In this document: positions 46,405 to 54,616 of the stretch, piece after piece
How positions within the stretch are numbered: the first letter of the stretch is position 1
How the letters are laid out: the number at the start of each line of letters is the position of its first letter
From: an uncultured Schlesneria sp.
GTDB taxonomy: Bacteria > Planctomycetota > Planctomycetia > Planctomycetales > Planctomycetaceae
Assembly (NCBI GenBank): GCA_903834925.1
Contig: CAILLA010000146.1
Coordinates: 1 to 64,000, forward strand
Reading direction: 5' to 3'
Length of the DNA: 64,000 nt
The notes under the pieces: generated by a model
Database searches by the model: none
Told to the model about the DNA's origin: nothing
Seen by the model: the letters and a program-made list of their open reading frames with translations, nothing else
Program-made: the position numbers and the translations under genes

Positions 46405-47369
46405 ATTCGCGCGTCATCAAGGGGGCCGACTTTGCTCACATTCTTTCGGAAAACGAGGAGGGAGCGATCCAGGCGGCGATGGCGGCGAATCGACCGTTGC
46501 TTGTTCGTGGTGAACCGGGTGTCGGCAAGACCCAATTGGCGAAGGCGGCAGCCGTGTCGCTCAAGCGGCCTTTGGTTTCCATGACTGTCGACGCCAACAC
46601 GGAACCACGCGAGATCATGTGGACGTTTGATGCCGTCCAGCGCCTGGCCGAAGCACAGGTCGCCGCCGTGACAACTAAGGACCCAGCTAAACTTCGTTCG
46701 TTGATCGATGTCAAGCGGTTCGTAAAACCCGGCCCGATCTGGTGGGCCTATTCGTGGGACACGGCCAAAGCACAACTTGGTGAACACGAGGAATCCCCCG
46801 CCACTCCGAAAGGATGGACCAGCAAGAAAGGGGTCGTGATTCTGATTGACGAAATCGACAAGGCGGAAAGCGAAGTTCCCAATGGCTTATTGGAAGCACT
46901 CGGCTCGCGTCAATTCCTGCCTCAGGGATGGAATAACCCCATCGCGTTGTCAACTCAGGTCGCCGCGCCGCTGATCATGATCACCACCAACGAAGAACGG
47001 ATGCTGCCCGATGCGTTTGTCCGCCGCTGCTTCGTCCTGCATTTGGAACTCCCCTCCATTTCCGTCCACGAACCGAAAACGTCGGACGAACAAACTTTAG
47101 ACAAGGAATTTGTTCAGTTCCTGCAACTGCGAGGCGACGCACATTTCGGGAAAGATGATCCTGACCTGTTACGCGAGGCGGCGATGATGCTGCTGGCAGA
47201 CCGTCGCTATGCGATGCAGCACAGATTGTTGCCCTTGCCGGGACAAGCAGAATACCTCGACTTTTTACGAGCGATTGTCACGATGACCATCCCGCCGGCG
47301 GATCGGACCAAGGTTTTTGAACAGGTTCGCAGCTATGTCTTTCGCAAGTCGCGCAGGCCACAACGATGA
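46401..47369 (+). CDS. MoxR-type AAA+ ATPase of the TIR operon
   Basis: 322 aa. Walker A RGEPGVGKTQLA near residue 38, a long insert with PREIMWTFDAVQRL and GPIWWAYSW, Walker B VVILIDEIDKAESEVP near 150, sensor 1 LIMITTNEERMLP near 195 and the Arg finger region FVRRCFVLHL. It differs from the housekeeping MoxR at 33231 by its canonical GEPGVGKT loop and the IWWAY insert, so it is a specialised paralogue. 4-nt ATGA overlaps with genes on both sides imply a fixed stoichiometry. Probably the NTP-dependent switch of the system. Confidence 0.9.
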   Translation: MNSRVIKGADFAHILSENEEGAIQAAMAANRPLLVRGEPGVGKTQLAKAAAVSLKRPLVSMTVDANTEPREIMWTFDAVQRLAEAQVAAVTTKDPAKLRSLIDVKRFVKPGPIWWAYSWDTAKAQLGEHEESPATPKGWTSKKGVVILIDEIDKAESEVPNGLLEALGSRQFLPQGWNNPIALSTQVAAPLIMITTNEERMLPDAFVRRCFVLHLELPSISVHEPKTSDEQTLDKEFVQFLQLRGDAHFGKDDPDLLREAAMMLLADRRYAMQHRLLPLPGQAEYLDFLRAIVTMTIPPADRTKVFEQVRSYVFRKSRRPQR

Positions 47370-50300
47370 AATCCGATTCCCGATCATCGACAACCGTGGG
47401 ACGCAGCGATCTAGCCGCCGTGATTGCTGCGCAAAACAAGCGCGCGGTCGAGGCCGCCGTCTCAATGCTGGGACTCGAGATCACGCCGTTGAAACCAGAA
47501 CCTGTCGCGCGACCTCCAGAATTACCCGTTCGACGAAAGCCAAAACCAGCCCCGTTTGTTGAGATTAACTCGTCCGGATATCCGCAAAACATTCAGGACG
47601 TTCGCTTCTGGCATTGGGTGGGCTATCGCCAGCTCGCGCCGCTTGAAAAGGCCGAAAGCACGGATGCCTGGCATGAATGGCATGTGGAAGAAGGCGCGGT
47701 CGCTGCTACGCATCAGTTGCTGGCGGACTGGTCGGAAATTGGTCCACGCCTGCGACATTGCCTGTTGGATGTACGGTCCAGCAGTCAGCCCGATCTCCGC
47801 AAACTCGTGGCGAAAGTCGCCGAGCGGGAGTTACTTGTTGACATTCCCTGGAGAAAGAAACGCCGGTGGGGTGCCGAAGTCTTTCTTGTCGTCGATAACA
47901 GCATTCGATTGACGTCATTTGCCCCGGATCATGAGGCGATCGTCAGAAAGATCCAGCAGATCCTGCCCGCTGCCAAGGTCCATGTGGTTCAGGGAGCCTC
48001 TCCCGACGCGCTGTGGCATCGTGTCGTCGATGGTCAAACACCGCCGCAATCGCAACCGCGTTTCGTTGCGGCACCGCCGGACGCAACAATTCTGGTGCTC
48101 GGCGACCTGGGCTGCCTTTCGCGAGACGCAAATTTCTGGCGGTTATGGCTGCATTGGGGATTGGACGAGCAACGCAATGGCGCGCGACTGATCGCCCTTG
48201 TCCCGTATAGTACGAAACGAATTGTGACGGCGCTGCGTCAGGTCTATTCGGTCGAATCCTGGCAGTCAGAGAAATTCGCCCTGGATGACCCCGTACTGCG
48301 CGAGGATCTGGTGGAACAGCTGCTGGTTCTGGCCTCGCCGACCCTTCGTTTGGAACCAGGCTTGCTGCGGGACTTGCGTTTGCTGCTACCGAACGCCACG
48401 GATGGTTCGCTGGAGGTCGATGTCTGGAACAGTCCGTTGTTAGTCGGTAATCACCCCGACGGAGCCACGATCGACCGTGACGCGGCACGGCAGCATCTGT
48501 TGCCCAAATTTGAAAAACTACCACAGGAACTGCGCAGGGAAGCGCTCGGCGGTTTGCGAAGATGGCGTTTGCGATGTCGCCATGATCCCGAAGTCTGGTT
48601 TGAAGAAGTTCTTTGTTTGTCACCCGAATCCCAGTCGCTCCTCCCACAACAAGATCTCGCCGACGCCAGAGCCTCGGTACGTCAGTTCTACATCGACAGG
48701 AAGTCAAACAATGGTCGCAGTGGGCACGTCAAAGTCTGGATGTACAACGCGACGGATCGATTGACCGACTTTGCCTATCAGGATGCCGACGTCGGCCCGT
48801 TGCTACGGGAGACGCGCCGGGAATTACATGAAGAACCAGACGCAATACTTGCCGGAACCGATTTACGGGAATTGCCTGCTGGCCCGTTGCGTCAGTTTCG
48901 CATCGATATTGAAGATGACCAGTTGCGAGTGGCAAATATCAACGCCCCTGGAACGGTCACCGGTTCGATCACGATGTCGGCCTCGCTGACGGGATCGGTT
49001 TCGCAAATCGAAATCGGTTCAACAGGCGAGCTCATCAACGACGCCTTTTGGAAAACGGGTAAGCCGGATTTTGTTTGTGATTATGACACCGACGAATACG
49101 GAGCGTGGTTTGAGTTTTCTGTTGAGCGAGCTGCGGGCCAGGGAAACGTTACCCAGCGCATGCGCTGGATCAGGCCCGGGACATTCATGATGGGCTCGCC
49201 GACGAATGAAATCGGACGAAATAAGGACGAAGTCCAACATTTAGTCACGCTCAGTCGCGGCTATTGGCTGGCAGACACGGCCTGTACTCAGGAGCTGTGG
49301 ACGGCGGTGACTGAGAGAAATCCAAGTTTTTTTATTGGCGAGCGCCGACCCGTCGAGAACGTGAATTACAACGACGTTTCCGAGTTTCTTGATCAGTTGG
49401 CGAGTAAAGTGCCTGGTTTGCAACCCGCACTCCCGACCGAGGCCCAATGGGAAAATGCCTGTCGCGCCGCGACGGAAACGCCGTTTAGTTTCGGCGAAAC
49501 CATCACCGCCGAGCAGGCCAATTTCAACGAAGATAATCTCAATCGCAAAAATCAAAAAGGAACGAATCGTCAAGATACAGTTCAGGTGAAATCACTCCCG
49601 TGCAATCGTTGGGGATTGTATCAGATGCATGGCAATGTTTCGGAATGGTGTTCCGACTGGTATGGAGAATATTCGCCGCAATCGCAGTTCGACCCAACTG
49701 GGCCAAAACGAGGGACGAGTCGTGTGGTGCGCGGCGGTAGTCGGTATCGCAACGCTCGCCGCATGCGGTCAGCATGCCGGGACCGGAATGCCCCGGGTGA
49801 CCGTTACCGGAACTTGGGATTCCGCCTCCTGAGTGCTGTCTTGTCGGAGCCTACCAACGTGGCACAGGTGCCCGTTGCGGAACGGGGGACGGAGCAGACT
49901 TGGTTCGGCGGCGACGATCAATTTTTTCTGGAAAAGACGATTTTCGTCGATGACGACAAACCTGCCCATGTCCCATTGAGTCGCCGCAGCCAAATCCAGA
50001 TCCAAACGAACCTTGAATCAATCTCTTTTCAACAGATGAAAAAACCTGACTGGGCTGTTGAGTACGGCCGCGATCTGTTCGGAATCTATGCCGACTTTGA
50101 AGTCAAGGTGGATTTGAGTAACGACGGCGTCCGGCAGCGGCTGCGCTGGATACCGCCAGGACACTTTCAGATGGGATCACCGGAATCAGAGCCGGGCCGA
50201 CGAGAGGATGAGGTATTGCACCCTGTCGTTATCTCGACCGGTTTTTGGATGTTCGACACTCCTTGTACACAGAGACTGTGGCAAACCCTGATGCTGGAAA

Positions 50301-50941
50301 GCAATGCAAGCAAGTTTCAAGACCCAGATCGCCCCGTCGAAAACGTTGACTGGGAAGACGCATTGAGATTTGCGACCCTGCTCGCCGAACGAGTTGATTT
50401 GCAGTTCACACTTCCGACGGAAGCACAATGGGAATACGCCTGTCGGGGCGGAACCTCGACGGCAATTTACACTGGCCCCTTGGAAATCCGAGGCGATGCC
50501 AACGCCCCGGCGCTCGATCCAATCGCCTGGTACGGAGGCAACTGCGGGCACAAGTACGACTTGGAAACAAGAGAGAACGTCACATGGCTCGTTGATAAGC
50601 AATATTCCTTCGAGGAGGGCGGAACTAGAAAAGTCAAGAAAAAAAAGCCGAATCCTTGGGGGCTGTGCGACATGTTGGGCAATGTCTGGGAATGGTGTCA
50701 TGACTGGTATGCAGATTATCCCGAGTTGCCCCAGACAGACCCCGTTGGGCCAGAAACCGGCTCGAATCGTGTGGTTCGCGGCGGCAGTTGGAGCCCCCAT
50801 GCTCTCAACGTGCGGTCAGCCAGCCGGCACGCGAATCACCCCGATAACCGGAATCGGAACCTGGGCTTCCGCCTCCTGAGTTCAGCCAGTCCGATCGCAT
50901 CCCGTCCGGCCCCCCCAAGTCCGTCCCCGCCGAACAAGTGA
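47366..50941 (+). CDS. vWA-like protein with two FGE/C-type-lectin (CLec) domains
   Basis: 1191 aa. Residues 1-165 are unassigned. Residues about 168-345 look like a vWA domain: FLVVDNSIRL (D-x-S of a MIDAS) at 177-179 and ILVLGDLGC at 247. Residues about 345-560 are linker/unknown. Two FGE-sulfatase (SUMF1/EgtB-like) domains follow at about 564-826 and 893-1175, each preceded by a Lys-Pro-Asp-x-x-x-x-Tyr segment. Hallmarks RMRWIRPGTFMMGSP, TEAQWENACR and NVSEWCSDWY in the first; RLRWIPPGHFQMGSP, PTEAQWEYACR and NVWEWCHDWY in the second. The Cys pair of true formylglycine-generating enzymes (GGSYxCxxSYC) is absent, so these are binding domains, not oxidases. Codons 785-823 and 1134-1172 are DGR-like variable repeats. 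Likely the target sensor. Confidence 0.88.
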   Translation: MKSDSRSSTTVGRSDLAAVIAAQNKRAVEAAVSMLGLEITPLKPEPVARPPELPVRRKPKPAPFVEINSSGYPQNIQDVRFWHWVGYRQLAPLEKAESTDAWHEWHVEEGAVAATHQLLADWSEIGPRLRHCLLDVRSSSQPDLRKLVAKVAERELLVDIPWRKKRRWGAEVFLVVDNSIRLTSFAPDHEAIVRKIQQILPAAKVHVVQGASPDALWHRVVDGQTPPQSQPRFVAAPPDATILVLGDLGCLSRDANFWRLWLHWGLDEQRNGARLIALVPYSTKRIVTALRQVYSVESWQSEKFALDDPVLREDLVEQLLVLASPTLRLEPGLLRDLRLLLPNATDGSLEVDVWNSPLLVGNHPDGATIDRDAARQHLLPKFEKLPQELRREALGGLRRWRLRCRHDPEVWFEEVLCLSPESQSLLPQQDLADARASVRQFYIDRKSNNGRSGHVKVWMYNATDRLTDFAYQDADVGPLLRETRRELHEEPDAILAGTDLRELPAGPLRQFRIDIEDDQLRVANINAPGTVTGSITMSASLTGSVSQIEIGSTGELINDAFWKTGKPDFVCDYDTDEYGAWFEFSVERAAGQGNVTQRMRWIRPGTFMMGSPTNEIGRNKDEVQHLVTLSRGYWLADTACTQELWTAVTERNPSFFIGERRPVENVNYNDVSEFLDQLASKVPGLQPALPTEAQWENACRAATETPFSFGETITAEQANFNEDNLNRKNQKGTNRQDTVQVKSLPCNRWGLYQMHGNVSEWCSDWYGEYSPQSQFDPTGPKRGTSRVVRGGSRYRNARRMRSACRDRNAPGDRYRNLGFRLLSAVLSEPTNVAQVPVAERGTEQTWFGGDDQFFLEKTIFVDDDKPAHVPLSRRSQIQIQTNLESISFQQMKKPDWAVEYGRDLFGIYADFEVKVDLSNDGVRQRLRWIPPGHFQMGSPESEPGRREDEVLHPVVISTGFWMFDTPCTQRLWQTLMLESNASKFQDPDRPVENVDWEDALRFATLLAERVDLQFTLPTEAQWEYACRGGTSTAIYTGPLEIRGDANAPALDPIAWYGGNCGHKYDLETRENVTWLVDKQYSFEEGGTRKVKKKKPNPWGLCDMLGNVWEWCHDWYADYPELPQTDPVGPETGSNRVVRGGSWSPHALNVRSASRHANHPDNRNRNLGFRLLSSASPIASRPAPPSPSPPNK
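49718..49834 (+). repeat. variable repeat A (DGR-like), first CLec domain
   Basis: 39 codons from Ser785 to Ser823. Invariant framework VVRGGS...RSA.R...P...R..NLGFRL with variable codons TAT, CGC, AAC, CGC, CGC, TGC, GAC, AAT, GCC, GGT, GAC and TAC, all NNY. Its 3' end (GGATTCCGCCTCCTGAG) is diverged from copies B and C, so it may no longer be a homing target. Confidence 0.6.
50765..50881 (+). repeat. variable repeat B (DGR-like), second CLec domain
   Basis: 39 codons from Asn1134 to Ser1172. Variable positions read AGC, CCC, CAT, CTC, AAC, AGC, CAC, AAT, CAC, GAT, AAC and AAT. The 3' end GGCTTCCGCCTCCTGAGTTC continues into sequence shared with copy C, a candidate initiation-of-mutagenic-homing (IMH) segment. 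Confidence 0.65.
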
Positions 50942-50958
50942 GCTTCTCGCACGAAGCT
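50941..50958 (+). repeat. conserved hairpin after variable repeat B
   Basis: AGCTTC, loop TCGCAC, GAAGCT overlapping the stop codon. Flanking TCCCC and GAGGGA can extend it. The same loop with changed stem bases lies 25 bp after gene C (52687-52703), suggesting a maintained structure. Confidence 0.5.
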
Positions 50959-51024
50959 GAGGGACGAGGCGGTCGAACAAGATGAGAGCACAACCTGAAG
51001 TCACAACGCCTCGCACAAGATTCA

Positions 51025-51760
51025 TTTGTCCCCTTTGGGACACCCGATAATAGTGCACCGTTTCAACGGTGGGGCCGCGAAAAGACCACGCAAACAGGAG
51101 TCCCCTAAGGGACGGCAGATTCGAACTTCACCTCGCGTCAGACGTTTGGCCTCTTTAGGCCGGAAGATGATGCGATTGGACATCGTTTGCGGGAGCGTGA
51201 ACGTTGTCGCCGATCCGATTTGTCTTCCGGACCAAAGGTCCAACCGTTCAAATAGCCCAGCCCATCGGGCTGGGAACGGGCCACTTGATGACAAGAAGGC
51301 CTGAAGGGCCGACCATTCGCCGATCTTGTCATGGCACGTCGGAATTGACGGGAAGAGCATCAGATGCCCCGGTCGTCGCCATTGGAATATGGGTCATATG
51401 TCGCAAACATTGATCCGAGATTGATGGACGATCTTTGTGGAATTCACAATCGACGGAGCGAAGACCGACGTCGAACGGTCGGCCCTTCAGGCCTTTTGGG
51501 ATTCTTAATGGGCGCGTCCTAGCCCGATGGGCTAGGATATTGCAACGAATGGCCCTTTGGGCCGGAAGAGAGTTCATCGTCGCGGATTTTCTATGACGAC
51601 TCATACGTGAAAAAACACCGATAATTTTGACATCCGCGCGCTTCCGCTACGAACACGAATTGAAAATCTGTCGTCCCTTAGGGGACTCGAGATGAAACGT
51701 GGATCATCGATCCCCGCTGTTGAAACGGTGGGCTATTATCGGGTGGGCCAAGGGGACAAA
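51025..51760. repeat. 736-bp fold-back (inverted repeat) element
   Basis: The left end (TTTGTCCCCTTTGG ... CACCCGATAATAG ... CACCGTTTCAAC) and the reverse complement of the right end (TTTGTCCCCTTGG ... CACCCGATAATAG ... CACCGTTTCAAC) match over about 50 bp. Matching continues inward through TCCCCTAAGGGACG, CTTCCGG..CAAAGG.CC, AGCCCATCGGGCT and AAGGCCTGAAGGGCCGACC to a centre near 51393. Each arm is itself a chain of small palindromes. No ORF is supported. Confidence 0.85.
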
Positions 51761-51789
51761 AAACAATCGAAACTCAACTGGCGTGACAA

Positions 51790-52662
51790 ATGTCCGAGAA
51801 CCGTATGACCACCACTATTACCGAACCACCTGTCTTCGAACCACTTCCGCGCCCACCGAAATGGGCCAGCGGCTATGGTCAGGATGAATTCGGTTACTTT
51901 GCCGAATTCTCGGTGGTGACGGGTTCGCAATATTGGGATTTTGTCACGCAGCGAATGAGATGGATTCCCACTGGCACGTTCCTGATGGGTGCCCAAAAAG
52001 GGGAGCAAACATTTATCGATGACGAGAAACAGCACCGAGTGACGATCAGTAGCGGCTTCTGGATGGCCGATACGACATGTACTCAGGAGTTATGGGAAGT
52101 CGTCATGCGGACGAATCCAAGCCATTTTACAGGCCCGCTTCGTCCGGTCGAGGATGTCAGCTTTGACGACGTGCATGACTTCCTCATCAAATTAAATAAG
52201 CGACTGGGCGCGGGATCGATGGCATTACCAACCGAGGCCCAGTGAGAATATTCCTGTCGCGCGGGGACCAAAACTGCTTTCAGCTTCGGGGAATCAATCA
52301 CCACTGAGCAGGCGAATTTCAACGGGAATTATCCGTACCGCTATTCACACAAGGGGAGTTTCCGCGAAGAAACTGTGGAAGTGAAGTCTCTCGCCGCGAA
52401 TTCTTGGGGGCTGTTTCAGATGCATGGAAACGTTTGGGAATGGTGCTCTGACTTTTACGCACCGTACTCATCAAAGCCCCAACTTGATCCTGTCGGCCCC
52501 CAGTCCGGCTCGGATCGCGTGTTGCGCGGCGGCAGTTGGAGCGACAGCGCTCGCAACATGCGGTCAGCCTGTCGGCGCTGGTATGACCCATGTGACGGTG
52601 GCCGCAACCTCGGCTTCCGCCTCATGAGTTCAGCCAGTCCAGTCCAGCCCGGCCCCCCCTAG
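51790..52662 (+). pseudogene. third CLec (FGE-sulfatase-like) gene, interrupted by TGA
   Basis: 290-residue frame with one in-frame stop. After a short leader, WASGYGQDEFGYFAEFSV introduces an FGE domain: QRMRWIPTGTFLMG, TTCTQELWEVVM, then MALPTEAQ followed by TGA at 52243-52245 exactly where the conserved Trp (TGG) of PTEAQWE stands. The same frame then continues intact with EYSCRAGTKTAFSFGE, MHGNVWEWCSDFY and a complete C-terminus including variable repeat C. Everything else is preserved, so the TGG-to-TGA change is recent, or a base-calling error. TGA is the normal stop elsewhere in the window, so recoding as Trp is not general. An ATG at 51805 is an alternative start. Confidence 0.85.
52513..52629 (+). 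repeat. variable repeat C (DGR-like), third CLec gene
   Basis: 39 codons. Variable positions read AGC, GAC, AGC, CGC, AAC, TGT, CGC, TAT, GAC, TGT, GAC and GGC, again NNY. The framework is nearly identical to copy B at the nucleotide level, although the domains upstream differ widely. Confidence 0.65.
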
Positions 52663-53305
52663 TCTATCCCCGCCGAACAAGTGGGTGGTTCTCGCACGAA
52701 GCCGAGGGACGAATCCGTTGAGAATGATCCGAGTACATTCTGATGTCACAACGCCTTGCACCAGATCAATTTGTCCCTTGTTGTATCCGATAATCGCCAC
52801 CGTTTCAGGATCGAGGCCGCAAAAACGCTTCTGCCACGCCTGAAGAGTGGAGGAGAAATCGAAGCACGGGGTGCCACGGTTTCGAATTATTCGGGTCCGA
52901 AACTTGACTCAATGAATCAAGTGTTAGGATTTCCGCAAAAGTAGCCTTCTCGCTCCGCGAGAAGAAAGCCGAATTGCCATTTACCGAGTGACTCATCAGG
53001 GCTTTCAAGTACCAGTCGAGGTTTGCTGCAATTCGGCTATGCTCTCGCGGAGCGATAGGGCTACTTTGGTCTGGGGCAAAGCCTCGCTGTTGTCTTCGAC
53101 AAGGCCGTGTCTTCATGGTTCAATAACGCGCCCGAAGAACACGGCCTTCCCGAAGACGGTAAAACCGTGGCACCCTTTTGGCAAACCAACACGAGTTGTT
53201 CGTCGGCCTGCTTAGCGACGCCCGTAATAATTTGTTGATAACGTTTGCTCGATCGAATCGTAGACTGACCGGGCAACGTCGTGAAGAATTGTCCGCAGTG
53301 ATTCA
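52663..53305. other. 643-bp region of nested repeats
   Basis: Downstream of the CLec pseudogene. It starts with sequence homologous to the 3' flank of copy B, including a truncated copy of the fold-back left end (about 52770-52830). The nested palindromic element follows (52870-53174). No gene supported. Confidence 0.6.
52870..53174. repeat. family 1 palindromic element with a nested element
   Basis: Outer ends GGTGCCACGGTTT (52870-52882) and AAACCGTGGCACC (53162-53174) match the 100-bp family, but the element is 305 bp. Inside, 52938-52978 and 53028-53067 form near-perfect inverted arms of about 40 bp (AAAGTAGCC ... TCGCTCCGCGAGA ... AGCCGAATTGC) around a 50-bp loop. This is a second palindromic element inserted in the first. 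Confidence 0.8.
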
Positions 53306-53722
53306 TCACGGTTTCAGGACTGCGAACCGGACCTTGGTAACTCCGTTTTTTGCGGCGGTGATCAGCATTGGTTCTACGTTCGAGTAACGCACACTTCGGT
53401 CGGCTCGGATGCGAAGCTCGGTCGCTGCCACCCCTTGTTTTGCGATTAACACTTGCAGTCGCTGTTCGAATTCTTCTGGGGTAATCGTTGTTGTTGCGAT
53501 TGAGATTTCACCGCTTGCGACGATCGTTACAACCAGTCGATTGGGTGAATCATCATCTTCACGGGCTTCTGATGCGAGGGGAAGTTCGATTCGCTCGACA
53601 TGCTCGTGTCGAATGAAATGGCTGGCGACAAGGAAGAAAATGATCAGCAGAAACACCACGTCGATTAGTGGGGTTATGTTAAACGCGAAGCCCCGATCCT
53701 GCGTGCGGGTCGGGACTTTCAT
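53306..53722 (-). CDS. exbD: ExbD/TolR biopolymer transport protein
   Basis: 138 aa. One N-terminal transmembrane helix after a short cytoplasmic tail, with the proton-pathway Asp in NITPLIDVVFLLIIFFLV near residue 21, then a periplasmic domain. It partners ExbB in a proton-driven energy transducer. Its ATG overlaps the ExbB stop by 4 nt. No TonB or TonB-dependent receptor is nearby, so the coupled outer-membrane task is unknown. Confidence 0.92.
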   Translation of the reverse strand: MKVPTRTQDRGFAFNITPLIDVVFLLIIFFLVASHFIRHEHVERIELPLASEAREDDDSPNRLVVTIVASGEISIATTTITPEEFEQRLQVLIAKQGVAATELRIRADRSVRYSNVEPMLITAAKNGVTKVRFAVLKP

Positions 53723-54534
53723 CCTCGCTTCTCCCGAGGAACCACATGTGCAACAGGTAGACTGTTAGCGTCTTTCGCAACAGCCTGACGGCGCTCCTCA
53801 CGGCGTTTCAGCAACTGGGATCGTTTCAAATCCGCGAACACCTGTTCGGCCATCAATGCCGTTTGGGCAACAAGTTCATCAATTCGATTGCGGAAGAAGC
53901 CGAACACGGCAATCGCGGGGATGGCAACGATCAAACCAAACAACGTGGTGACGAGAGCTTTGTAAATTCCCGGAGCCAACTCGCTGACTTGAGGATTCGC
54001 TTTTCTTTCGAATTCCATGAAGGCCAGGATCATCCCCCAGACGGTCCCCATCAGACCAAGCATCGGAGCAACGGTACTGATCATGGACAGATATTCGATC
54101 TTTCGCAGCAGCCGGGCCGCTTGTTGGCTTGCGGTATCTTCCATCGCCTTTTCCACGGCCGCGTAACCGAGTTCGATTTCCTTGATACCTGCGGCAAGCA
54201 TGTAGCCGAGAAAACTGCTGCTGGCGATACAATGCTCTTCCGCAAGTTTCACCTGGCCCTGAGAAAGCAGTTTTTGAATGTCCTCTGCCAAACCCATTGG
54301 CATCAATTTCTGACAGCGAATTGTCAGCAGGTGCTCGAAGATCAGCGCCAGCATGATCAGACTGAGAACGACAATGATGTATCCGATGGCACCGCCATCC
54401 TCAAACATCTGACGGACGTTAATTTCCGGGGTGGGGGGCCGGCCGGCGGGTGCGACACGGTCTTCTCCATAGACGACCCCCGTCGTGACAAGGCAAATCA
54501 ACAGAAATGTCACGTTGTGAAATATTGTCTTCAT
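53719..54534 (-). CDS. exbB: ExbB/TolQ/MotA-type proton channel protein
   Basis: 271 aa. Signal-like N-terminus (residues 1-23), then three transmembrane helices: IGYIIVVLSLIMLALIFEHL near 50-70, ISTVAPMLGLMGTVWGMILA near 153-172, and LVTTLFGLIVAIPAIAVFGF near 192-212. The TVAPMLGLMGTVWGM segment is the family signature. A charged C-terminal tail follows. First gene of the exbB-exbD pair. Confidence 0.93.
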   Translation of the reverse strand: MKTIFHNVTFLLICLVTTGVVYGEDRVAPAGRPPTPEINVRQMFEDGGAIGYIIVVLSLIMLALIFEHLLTIRCQKLMPMGLAEDIQKLLSQGQVKLAEEHCIASSSFLGYMLAAGIKEIELGYAAVEKAMEDTASQQAARLLRKIEYLSMISTVAPMLGLMGTVWGMILAFMEFERKANPQVSELAPGIYKALVTTLFGLIVAIPAIAVFGFFRNRIDELVAQTALMAEQVFADLKRSQLLKRREERRQAVAKDANSLPVAHVVPREKRG

Positions 54535-54616
54535 TCGGTGACCTTTTTCAGCCGATATCCGTCATTCGGGAGCATATCATTTTCATGTGATCGCTTTATC
54601 TCTGACGCTCCGCTTG

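Noticed and set aside
47943-48707. 254-aa minus-strand ORF
   Set aside because: Antisense to the vWA/CLec gene; Arg/Pro-rich shadow composition.
49140-50890. True formylglycine-generating sulfatase activator
   Set aside because: The paired cysteines that bind copper in FGE are missing in both domains and no sulfatase gene is nearby.
51025-51760. CRISPR-like array of short palindromic repeats
   Set aside because: The small palindromes differ from one another and are arranged as mirrored arms, not as identical repeats with equal spacers.
50942-51789. Possible DGR reverse transcriptase or template repeat between the CLec genes
   Set aside because: No ORF has RT motifs, and no sequence resembles the variable-repeat framework. 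The region is explained by the fold-back element.
52243-52245. TGA as selenocysteine or as Trp (genetic code change)
   Set aside because: The position is a Trp in sister domains, and TGA ends many genes here (rpiB, gcvH, TIR and MoxR genes). No SECIS-like context was seen.
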